Below are positions 33,540 to 41,500 of a stretch of 64,000 nt of DNA, piece by piece (position 1 is the first letter of the stretch; each line of letters starts with the position of its first letter). This DNA comes from Prostheceraeus crozeri. Its lineage: Eukaryota > Platyhelminthes > Polycladida > Euryleptidae. The stretch is taken from assembly GCA_907163375.1 (NCBI GenBank), contig CAJQUW010010445.1:186001-250000 (forward strand). Direction: 5' to 3'. Below the pieces are notes generated by a model. The model was not told the origin of the DNA, searched no databases, and worked only from the letters and a program-made list of their open reading frames with translations. A program made the translations under genes and the position numbers.

Positions 33540-35022
33540 CACAGGGATCTTTCTTAGACTAGTCTATCTCCTTCCGAACCACTCAGTATTACCTTCGTTT
33601 TACGGACGTTCATCTTCATTCCCTTTGCTTCCAGCGCTTCTCTCCATTCGTTGAACTTGTCTCTTAGACCTTCCATCGTATCGCTCGTCAAAACGATGTC
33701 ATCTGCGTACAAAATTTCAGCCAATTGTCCTTTGTTTGCGTTTTCGGTTAATGCATCGACTGCCATTGCAAACACCACAAGTGATAAGACGGATCCTTGA
33801 TGAACTCCAACTTTCACACAGTGTAGTGGCACTCCTCCGGTATTCCCTTCCCATCTATTACTCGTTGACAAAACTCCGTCATCACAGTAATTCCGACTTC
33901 TCCACTAGCATGCATCATTTCAGTTAAGCTTCTGACAATCCAGCAGCTTTCCCTGACTTCATATCTTTCATTGCAGTATCACTTCATCTCTGGAGACTTT
34001 TTGTTTTGCTCTGGCCCTTCTATCTTATCAGCGTTAGTCATTTGATCCCAATCATTCTCTTCAGTCATATTCACTTCCATGTATTCCTTCCATATTTCTA
34101 TCCTCTGTCCTTTTCTGTGAAACCCAGTCGTCCATCTTTTCCTCTTATACATCGGCCGCCTTCGACGCCCCTTCCTTCCCGCTTCATGAGTTTCACACGC
34201 TTGAAGTTGTTGTGTGGATTTTTGCTCAGTTTCTCCATCTCCTTCATGGCTCTGGCAACAGTCTTCTTCGCTTGCTTTTTCTTGTTTCTGTAGTAGATAT
34301 TGTTTTCCTCTGTATCATCCATGCACAGTGCTTTCTTTTTCATGCACATAAGCTTCCTTTTTCTTCATTGTGGCAGTTTTTACTTCATCGTTCCACCACC
34401 ATGTGTCCCCTCGATCAGTTCTTCCTTTCTTACTTCCACAAATTTCATCACATGCCTGCAGCACACCATTCCTGAAAGAACCCCAGACATCTGCTGCTTC
34501 AACATCAACGAGGTCCTGTACTCTTTCTTGGAATTGAAGCCTCGTTGCATTATCATCCAGTTTCCAGATTTTCCTTCTTGAAAAGCGTTTCATTTTACAC
34601 TCTTCTTTACTCTTGTTTTATCTAAGTCAGCCATCAACAATACCTGAATCTTCACGTCCTTAAGGTGCTTTCGATTTTCCTGTCCAATTATCACAAAGTC
34701 GATCTGTCTCATTCCCTCCTGCACTGTAAGTCATCCTTCCTCTTATCTTTCTTCCGGAACCATATGTTCGCCACACACACAGCTCTTTTTCATCACAAAA
34801 CTTCAATAATCGCCTCAATTCTGAATTTCTCACGTCGATACCACTCCCTCCATGCACATCACCAAACACATCGATTTCCTTTCCAACATGGCCGTTGAAA
34901 TCACCAAAATCCAAAACCAGCTCTTCTTTAGTCCGTAATTCCCACTCATTTGCCATTTCATGATAGAAAAGATCTTTTTCTGCTTCTGGCCTTCCATTTT
35001 GCGGTCCATATCCACAGATCAT
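33540..35022 (-). pseudogene. internally deleted non-LTR retrotransposon (APE endonuclease and RT remnants)
   Basis: On the minus strand, 34660-35022 encodes part of an APE-type endonuclease: CGYGPQNGRPEAEKDLFY, DFGDFNGHVGKE and GSGIDVRNSELRRLLKFCDE. Then 34098-34593 encodes the linker (KRFSRRKIWKLDD, then WWWNDEVKTA). About 33840-33930 encodes the start of the RT region (VGITVMTEFCQRVIDGKGIP). After a break near 33830 the frame 33554-33871 jumps to VKVGVHQGSVLS and the catalytic ILYADDIVLTSD. RT motifs between these two points are missing, so about 400-500 bp has been deleted. Several frame changes add to the damage. This is the same LINE group as the fragment at 12300-13620. Confidence 0.8.
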
Positions 35023-35526
35023 TCTCGAAAGCCATCACCACCACCATCAACCACTATAACCTGTCGCCCATATAGTTATCTATATCCTAAAAACTTTCAA
35101 TCGTTAATTTCTGTGCTACTATGCGTGCCAAAATCATATTACAATGATTGAACTCTAAATATAAGCATAAAAATCAAACGTTGTTAAAAAGCATGTGTTT
35201 TCGGAATTAGGAAAACATGTTTTTCTTCTTTAAACACGTTTTTGTTGTTTTTCAGTTATGAAAGCGCAATTACGATTTCTGCTGTTGTAAACATTTGCAA
35301 TACACTCCTGAACATTATTTTGATATTTCGTCTTCAACAGAGCATGGAATATTATGCATTTGTGTCTTTGAATGTCTTTAAATGCACAATGAAATCATAA
35401 TTATTCACTTAAATCTTATCTTATGAATATTATGATTGGCAGAAAAGGACATGATTTTTTTACTTTTAAAATCGAAGCTTTTAGAAGTGGTTTGCTTAAT
35501 TTGGTTCTAATTCTAAGCAAGTATTA

Positions 35527-35763
35527 TGTATTGACGCAAGGAAAAACAGCAATTCGTGTCAATAAGATCGTGCTCTCTTCTCAATAGAACATGCTTATGT
35601 CATACTTGATGTGATATGAGTTTCAGCTTTATTCACAGCTAATGGTCAATAGTGACGTCACATGCAGTTAGCACGGGAAGAGGGAAAGTCGCGATTAGAT
35701 AATCACACACAGACTTCCAATATGCGAACGGAACGGCAACGCACAACAGCTCAAACTCCCACA
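35527..35763 (-). repeat. 3' LTR of element 1
   Basis: 237 bp, TGTATTGACG...AACTCCCACA on the plus strand. On the minus strand the LTR contains GAATAAAG, a polyadenylation signal. The pol stop codon (35751-35753) lies inside it. A purine tract, ACCTGGGGGGCG (35764-35775, minus strand), lies just upstream. Confidence 0.92.
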
Positions 35764-38700
35764 CGCCCCCCAGGTCGACAGACCTCACACGCACACCACA
35801 TCACTAAGTCACCGAATCTATCCGGCGGCTTCCTCTCGCGAATGCTACGACGTAAAATACTGATCTCATTATCCTCATCATCTTCACCGCTTAAACCGCT
35901 TTCATCACTGTTTGAGTATGTAGGAAACGTATCTAACGTACACTCCTCACCAGGGACTAGCCTTAGGTGTGAAACGTGGCGTGCAACGCCATCTTCATTC
36001 AGAATAACACTTACGCTAGAACAGATGCTAGTTATCCGATGGGGACCCGACCAAGTACTATCGCACCTCCCCGAAACACTCTTCAGGTAAACTCTGTCGC
36101 CAATACTGAAGGGATTTCTATCTAAATCCTCATACTTTGAACTTTCTTCCGAGTCAACCTGCTCAGGGCCTACCCGCTGGATGTGTTTACGCTCAGTAGT
36201 CACTCCTGGCTTCTTAGAGGTGGCTGCAAACATTAACTCGTAGGGGCTTTGCCGCTCACCGTCTCTACTATTATTTACCCAGAACGTTGCTTCTTCGATA
36301 TCTCGGTTCGCTCGCTTGGCACATCTCTTAACAGTACGGTGGACTCGTTCTATAATTGCGTTGCCTTGCGGGCGATAAGCACTAGAAAAAACATGTTTAA
36401 TCTCCCAATTATCGAATAGCTCATAGATATCTCTACTTCTAAACACGGTACCGTTATCGGATAACACCGAACTAGGAGGACCGAACTCCGCTATAATTTG
36501 AGACAACTGCATCGACACTTCAGATGAAGACTCATTGCGCAGCCGTCTCCAAATAGTGTACCGAGATGAAAGGTCGATTATAGTCAAATAAGGAATCCCA
36601 TTATAGTGAGTTATATCAACTGCTATGTTCTGCCATATAACCGGACTAGTGCTGAAGGCGCCCTTATCCCAACTAAAATTCACCGCCGGATCTATCCTAG
36701 CACACCTGTCACAACTACGGACGACTTTCTTTACTAGCCTCCTAGAAACCAAATTTCCTAGCTTCTGTTTGGCTAGATTCAAGGTTCGATCTACACCAAA
36801 GTGGCACCTTTCGTGGATCTTTTTAATTTCCATGAGGTTGCGGTTTTGATTATCTGCGCCCTCTGCTACTGCTGCGGATAGAGCATTTGCTGTGTCTGCT
36901 TGATCTCTCATAACCTGTATCCATTTTTGGGGGACACGAGTGAGGCTGTCCGAAATATTTTCAGCAGATTTCACTAAGTGCGGTTCGACTTTGATTTTTT
37001 CGGTTTCTATAATCTCTCTTAGAGTATCAAGTCGACGTTTGATAAGTCTTTCTGATAGAGCACGAGTCTTGACATTGTGCGTTTTATTGATAACTGCCGT
37101 CAACCATTTATACACAGTGGATGAATCAGTCTTAATAATTATGTCTCTCTTACCCCAGCGTAGGGCCATATTAAGCCCTTTGATAGCTGCGTCTAACTCA
37201 CTAATATTGATATGTCCAGTGTCGTTATGTGGTCTCAACCACGAAGCGTCCTCTATTATCTTATCGTTAACTGTCAAGACAACACCTAGGGCTAGGTTGC
37301 TAGCATCAGCCCAAACAACAATAGGACTATTTTCAGGGACCGGCCAACTTCCCCTCACTGGATCACCATTAGTCGCTATCTGCCGCATCATCTGATTAAT
37401 GAGATCCATAACTGGCGTCGTGACACTATCATCCCACTTAAGCTGCGCTAACGAAGTCAAGCGTTGGAGGAAACTACAATAAACGCGCAACCACCCAGCA
37501 ACTGGAAAGTGGCCTAACAGCTTTCCTATGATGCCATTAATTTGACGCCGAGAACACTGTCCTGAAGGTATGGTGGGAATAGTTTTATCTCTTTGCCATG
37601 ACAAGTCATGGTTCACTCGGATGCCCAGTACACGAACTCCTGCAGGATTCCCTAAGCTAACGGGTTCCTTGGTCAGTAATCCCCACTTTGACAGGTGATT
37701 TTTGACATGAGAGACGCTTACTTTACTTTCGTCAATGAATAAGTCATCCACGTAGCTGGAGACAGATTCCTTCAATTCCTTTTCAAGTGATATCACTTTA
37801 TCAACTACTGCTGTCATAATCTTAGGAGCGACGGAGAGACCGAACCCCAGCCTGGTGAGCAAGTATATTTCATTTTTCCATCTAACGGCCTGATGCACCC
37901 ACAGTGACTCATGCACGTGTATTTGTAAATAAGCTTTACGTAAGTCTAAGAGGGAACAATTAGACCCTCGTTGCCGCCATTCCCGAAGCCTATCTGAACA
38001 TAGAGGTACTGAGCCCCCTGGAAAACTTTTAACGACCTGGTTCAGCATTCGATAATCTAAAACCGGGCGAATCTTTTTTTCATCTCCTTTATCTTGGAGC
38101 ACAGCCATGGTAGGCAAAAAACTCTGAATTTCACCATGCTGAGTGGCGTCATACTTTACTAGTATCCCCTCGCTAACCCAAGAATTCATTTCGGCATCGA
38201 AGCCATTCCGATCGCAGGGTTTCACATAGTCAATAGGAGTTTTATGCAAATTATCGGTATTACCACCCTCGGTCCACTTCCAGCTAGCTACCCATCGACC
38301 TTCAACGAAGCTGGCGGTAAAGTCGCTATCACTAACGCTTAGGCTTTGCGGGGCCCAGTCAGCGTCGATACTGACGGCAGCTGTAACATGGGTGATGTTT
38401 GGGGAGAACTTAACCGTAACTTCTCCCTCACAATAGCTGAGTTCGAGTCTCTTGTGAGATAGAATGTCTAAACCTAGCACAACATCGACATCAAGCGGCA
38501 ATCGTTTAACAACATGTGCTTTCACCGGGCCTAACTCAACGTCATCGTCCGTCACAACAGACCTGAGCATGACAGCACCACAAGTATGCAACTTGTCCTT
38601 ATTCATCAGCTCTAAACACAGACTAGACTGCTCGCGACGTTTCCCCTTAGCCCTGTGCTCACCTAGCAAAGTAACGCTGCAGCCGGTATCAATCAGCACT

Positions 38701-38795
38701 CGCAGTTTGTGTCCATCGATCCACATCGTCCGGATTAATGCGCGGATGCGGGGGCAGCATGATCCGGCACATCCACCTCCGCACGTCCGTTTCCC
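35751..38795 (-). CDS. pol: element 1 Pol: protease, reverse transcriptase, RNase H, integrase
   Basis: This frame is in -1 phase relative to gag and is entered at the GGGAAAC site (38789-38795); about 1014 codons follow. In order it encodes: a retroviral-type aspartic protease (LIDTGCSVTLLG, then VVLGLDIL); reverse transcriptase (VLDYRMLNQ, LLDLRKAYLQIHVH, LGFGLSVAPKIM and the catalytic SYVDDLFI); RNase H (VWADASNLALG, INISELDAAI, KTDSSTVYKWL, SDSLTR); and integrase. The integrase has an HHCC zinc finger (HERCHFGVDRTLNL to CDRC) and a D,D,E core (AVDITHYNG, LSDNGTVF, NAIIERVHR). No stop or frame break is seen. The product would act in the cytoplasmic particle and nucleus to copy and insert the element. 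The same frame is also open upstream to 38936, overlapping gag. Confidence 0.9.
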   Translation of the reverse strand, partial: GKRTCGGGCAGSCCPRIRALIRTMWIDGHKLRVLIDTGCSVTLLGEHRAKGKRREQSSLCLELMNKDKLHTCGAVMLRSVVTDDDVELGPVKAHVVKRLPLDVDVVLGLDILSHKRLELSYCEGEVTVKFSPNITHVTAAVSIDADWAPQSLSVSDSDFTASFVEGRWVASWKWTEGGNTDNLHKTPIDYVKPCDRNGFDAEMNSWVSEGILVKYDATQHGEIQSFLPTMAVLQDKGDEKKIRPVLDYRMLNQVVKSFPGGSVPLCSDRLREWRQRGSNCSLLDLRKAYLQIHVHESLWVHQAVRWKNEIYLLTRLGFGLSVAPKIMTAVVDKVISLEKELKESVSSYVDDLFIDESKVSVSHVKNHLSKWGLLTKEPVSLGNPAGVRVLGIRVNHDLSWQRDKTIPTIPSGQCSRRQINGIIGKLLGHFPVAGWLRVYCSFLQRLTSLAQLKWDDSVTTPVMDLINQMMRQIATNGDPVRGSWPVPENSPIVVWADASNLALGVVLTVNDKIIEDASWLRPHNDTGHINISELDAAIKGLNMALRWGKRDIIIKTDSSTVYKWLTAVINKTHNVKTRALSERLIKRRLDTLREIIETEKIKVEPHLVKSAENISDSLTRVPQKWIQVMRDQADTANALSAAVAEGADNQNRNLMEIKKIHERCHFGVDRTLNLAKQKLGNLVSRRLVKKVVRSCDRCARIDPAVNFSWDKGAFSTSPVIWQNIAVDITHYNGIPYLTIIDLSSRYTIWRRLRNESSSEVSMQLSQIIAEFGPPSSVLSDNGTVFRSRDIYELFDNWEIKHVFSSAYRPQGNAIIERVHRTVKRCAKRANRDIEEATFWVNNSRDGERQSPYELMFAATSKKPGVTTERKHIQRVGPEQVDSEESSKYEDLDRNPFSIGDRVYLKSVSGRCDSTWSGPHRITSICSSVSVILNEDGVARHVSHLRLVPGEECTLDTFPTYSNSDESGLSGEDDEDNEISILRRSIRERKPPDRFGDLVMWCACEVCRPGGRVGV

Positions 38796-39502
38796 GAAGC
38801 AGTAGACTTGGGGCAATGGGATCGAAGATGCCCAACTTCTCCACAGCTGTAGCAGATAGTGTTGCAGTCCCGAAGAAGATGTCCGATACGCTTGCAGCCG
38901 CTGCAGCGCGGTTTGTTTGTTCTCTGCCGATCCCAACGTTGGCGTGTTCCGACGCTGGTTGTTCCAGCTGCCGCAATGTCCAAAAGTTCCGATGGGTTCG
39001 CCAGAAGGGCTTTAGCACAGGAAATGATCTGGGACAGCTCCATCTTCTCTCCACATTGAACCTTGACTTGAGGTACAATTTGTTTTGGCAGTGCGTCCAC
39101 GAGATGATACGAGACGAGTTGTTCCGGTACTGCGCTTCGGTTGCCGATCATGACGCCAAGAGCGCTCTTGATCTGATCCACGACCAGGTCTACTGACTCT
39201 CCCGGTATCAGCTTCGTTTCTTTCAAGTCTTGCCATGCGCGCAGCTTTGAGCGGCCAAACATTCGCATGAGTTCGGCCTTAATTGCGCTAAGGTCGGATT
39301 GCTTTGCAGGGGGCATCTGCTTCCATGTGGTGTAGGCCGCTCCCTCCAGGAAGATAGGTAGGATTTTCGCCAGTCGGTCATCGGTCTTCTCGTCCTTATT
39401 CTCAATGGTGATTTCGGCTGTTAGCAGGAACTTATCCATCCAGAATTCAACATCTTCTCCTCTGCCGCCCGAGAATTTCTTCACCGCGTCGATTAGCTTC
39501 AT
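38735..39502 (-). CDS. gag: element 1 Gag: nucleocapsid protein with two zinc knuckles
   Basis: The 255-residue protein starts at ATG 39500-39502 (MKLIDAVKKFSGG) and ends in frame at 38735. The middle part (FEGAAYTTWKQ-type, written here as FLEGAAYTTWKQMP, then KLRAWQDLKETKLIPGESV) matches the retrotransposon Gag capsid pattern. Two CCHC knuckles follow: CSGCKRIGHLLRDC and CYSCGEVGHLRSHC, both C-X2-C-X4-H-X4-C. The frame is also open upstream through the LTR to 39550 without another ATG. The ATG is only 22 bases from the LTR edge. Confidence 0.88.
   Translation of the reverse strand: MKLIDAVKKFSGGRGEDVEFWMDKFLLTAEITIENKDEKTDDRLAKILPIFLEGAAYTTWKQMPPAKQSDLSAIKAELMRMFGRSKLRAWQDLKETKLIPGESVDLVVDQIKSALGVMIGNRSAVPEQLVSYHLVDALPKQIVPQVKVQCGEKMELSQIISCAKALLANPSELLDIAAAGTTSVGTRQRWDRQRTNKPRCSGCKRIGHLLRDCNTICYSCGEVGHLRSHCPKSTASGNGRAEVDVPDHAAPASAH
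38789..38795 (-). other. -1 ribosomal frameshift site GGGAAAC (element 1, gag-pol)
   Basis: On the minus strand the heptamer is G GGA AAC in the gag phase, the canonical X XXY YYZ arrangement for -1 frameshifting. Gag reads Ser-Gly-Asn across it. After the shift, ribosomes read GGG AAA CGG and enter the pol frame, giving Gly-Lys-Arg-Thr-Cys. It lies near the end of gag, inside the gag-pol overlap. Confidence 0.85.
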
Positions 39503-39524
39503 TCCCGCCTTTGCCGTGATAGCT

Positions 39525-39761
39525 TGTATTGACGCAAGGAAAAACAGCAATTCGTGTCAATAAGATCGTGCTCTCTTCTCAATAGAACATGCTTATGTCA
39601 TACTTGATGTGATATGAGTTTCAGCTTTATTCACAGCTAATGGTCAATAGTGACGTCACATGCAGTTAGCACGGGAAGAGGGAAAGTCGCGATTAGATAA
39701 TCACACACAGACTTCCAATATGCGAACGGAACGGCAACGCACAACAGCTCAAACTCCCACA
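39525..39761 (-). repeat. 5' LTR of element 1
   Basis: 237 bp, identical by eye to 35527-35763. The next 22 bases on the minus strand (39503-39524, starting AGCTATCACGGCAAAG) hold the space where a primer-binding site should be, but there is no TGG start typical of a tRNA 3'-end match. Confidence 0.92.
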
Positions 39762-40130
39762 TATTATTCATACATTCTCATTTTTTAAGATTTAGCGAAA
39801 TCACATTTTCTCAAATAAAAGAACATCCATTGATGATAATTTAGGAAGTATAGAATAACTTCTGTTACATGGACTAAGGAGCCAAAGTGGTGCTGAAGTC
39901 TACATTGGTTCTAAAAGTTACAAGAAATGGGCAGAGCAATCGTAAACTAAGACAACATCGTGTAGTGACCGATATCAAATGGATCTATCAGAGAATGAAT
40001 GTACTTTGCAACATTCATTATGTTGTGGTTTCTGTAAACCTCTATGCATCGTCATGCTCAAACCTCAACTTGCTAACGATCATTTCGCGAAGAAATTCGT
40101 GAAATTTTTGTTTTATCCGGTTTTTACCAC

Positions 40131-40977
40131 TTAGTGGCAAAGGCCACTTTTAGCCGGCGAAAAGCCAACCCTGGTTTTAATGCATTCTCATGTTAGACAG
40201 TGTCAGTTGTAGGCTACATATCGCAACATTAAAATAGGAAAATGTAGGGCATGGAAAAACTAAACTGTTGTGACCTAGTGTCACCACATCGCCCCTCTTG
40301 GTCACTTACAGGTGCTTATTTTTGGAGGCTAAAGAATGTTTGGTACTTCTGCCTCCCCCCAACTTTTTCCAATTTCATCAAATTTAGTCAAACTTAACCA
40401 CATTTGATTTAGAATGGACTTCATCTGTCACAGTAATGATACAACACCATTGAGAAGTCTTACTTGAACTCTGGGATGAAGGGTTGGTCCCTTGTGTACT
40501 CAGTTAGAATACAAGATACGCTGTGATCATGAACTTCGTGGGACTGCTGTCTACAGCGGACGACAAAGCAAGTGCTGTAAATTTTCTACAAACCAGAGGA
40601 ATTTCACACACTCAACGTTTATGCGACGGTGATGTGACTGCACTCAGGAGCAAGAGAAGATCGTTGACGATGCAACACTCGCGGGTGTCAACAACAAAAT
40701 TGTGGGGAGGGGAGAATAGAAGCAGCGAATGTTTTTAAGAGAAGAAAGATTTTATCGCAACTCGGAAGCCCAAAATATTCAAGCCAAGCATCTCTCGCAG
40801 ATGAAATATCAAGGTCGCTCGTCCGACCGCACATCTCTTTCGTATTATTTGATTTCCGTTCATGGTAAGGCGTGGTAGCTTTGCTGTGACGACTCATGTC
40901 TTGGAAGCAAGGTACAAATCAACCACGACTGGCAATTATGTAGAGAAACTAGTTTTACTACACAAGTGTGGTATATA
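40131..40977. other. intergenic, possible decayed transposase N-terminus
   Basis: A 71-codon frame (40523-40738) reads DDKASAVNFLQTRGISHTQR, then LC. This is reminiscent of the N-terminus of IS1595/Merlin-type transposases (a.FL...G.l....C), but the Cys-rich RW.C part is absent. No inverted repeats were tied to it. I see nothing else here. Confidence 0.25.
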
Positions 40978-41050
40978 CAGGGTTGCCATACGTCCGGATT
41001 GTCCGGATTTTTTGACAGAATCTGCTGAAGTCCGGATTTTTTGTCAAAAC

Positions 41051-41359
41051 TGTAGAGGTTTTTGGTAATGTCTATGATGATTGTAGTAAGGTAAATCACC
41101 AAAGTAAATTATTCTAGTCTCTAACAGCCCGGAGAGAGTTTTTAAAACACCGTCTTGTCTCGCAGTCAGAATAGTTGTGTTAATATTATCATCAGCATTA
41201 CAATCGCCAAGTGACAGGATGGAAAGGTAATTAAGATAAGGCGAAGAGATTACAAGTGGAAAGTGAAGTAAAGAGAGGTGTTAAAATCAAGGAGAGCAGC
41301 AGTTGTACACCATCTGTTAGCGTGCATCGCAACTAAGGCTGATTGATGACACCTCTACA
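41051..41359 (-). repeat. 3' LTR of element 2
   Basis: 309 bp, TGTAGAGGT...ACCTCTACA. The minus-strand sequence just upstream of it, GGGAGGGGAGTAC (41360-41372), is a polypurine tract. Confidence 0.93.
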
Positions 41360-41500
41360 GTACTCCCCTCCCAGCCTTTACGTCAGTCAAGGCGATGCCG
41401 TAGTAGAATAAAGATGTTCATCCTGGAACGTAACGAGCGGGAGATTGTATGTGCCGGCCAGAGCGCGTGGAGACGGGGCTTTCAGCTCTCGCATGAATGA

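Larger units (their letters stand above)
35527..39761 (-). mobile_element. complete Ty3/Gypsy-like LTR retrotransposon, identical LTRs (element 1)
   Basis: The element is 4235 bp with 237-bp LTRs (35527-35763 and 39525-39761) that look identical, begin TG and end CA, and are flanked by a perfect 5-bp duplication TATTA (35522-35526 and 39762-39766). Read on the minus strand it has 5' LTR, gag, pol, a purine tract and 3' LTR. Both reading frames are intact. Identical LTRs mean a very recent insertion. The RT type (LDYRMLNQ, LDLRKAYLQIHV, LTRLGFGLSVAP, SYVDDLF) is a divergent Gypsy lineage, unlike the second element at 41051-45361. Confidence 0.9.
35483..40130 (+). repeat. dispersed repeat, copy 2, split by an LTR retrotransposon
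   Basis: The parts 35483-35526 and 39762-40130 are continuous homologues of the reverse complement of 25280-25755. The LTR element 35527-39761 plus its 5-bp duplication interrupts this copy. The right end lies near TTTTATCCGGTTTTTACCAC at about 40110. Confidence 0.6.

Noticed and set aside
34006..34581. Leu/Phe/Ser-rich plus-strand frames resembling membrane proteins
   Set aside because: They are antisense to the Lys/Glu-rich linker of the LINE on the minus strand; hydrophobic runs are the complement of charged codons.
35662..36090. 142-codon plus-strand frame
   Set aside because: It is antisense to the LTR and pol of element 1 and has no independent support.
38738..39196. 152-codon plus-strand frame
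   Set aside because: Antisense shadow of element 1 gag.
40523..40738. IS1595/Merlin-type transposase
   Set aside because: Only a short stretch is reminiscent; the Cys-rich and catalytic motifs are missing and no ends were found.
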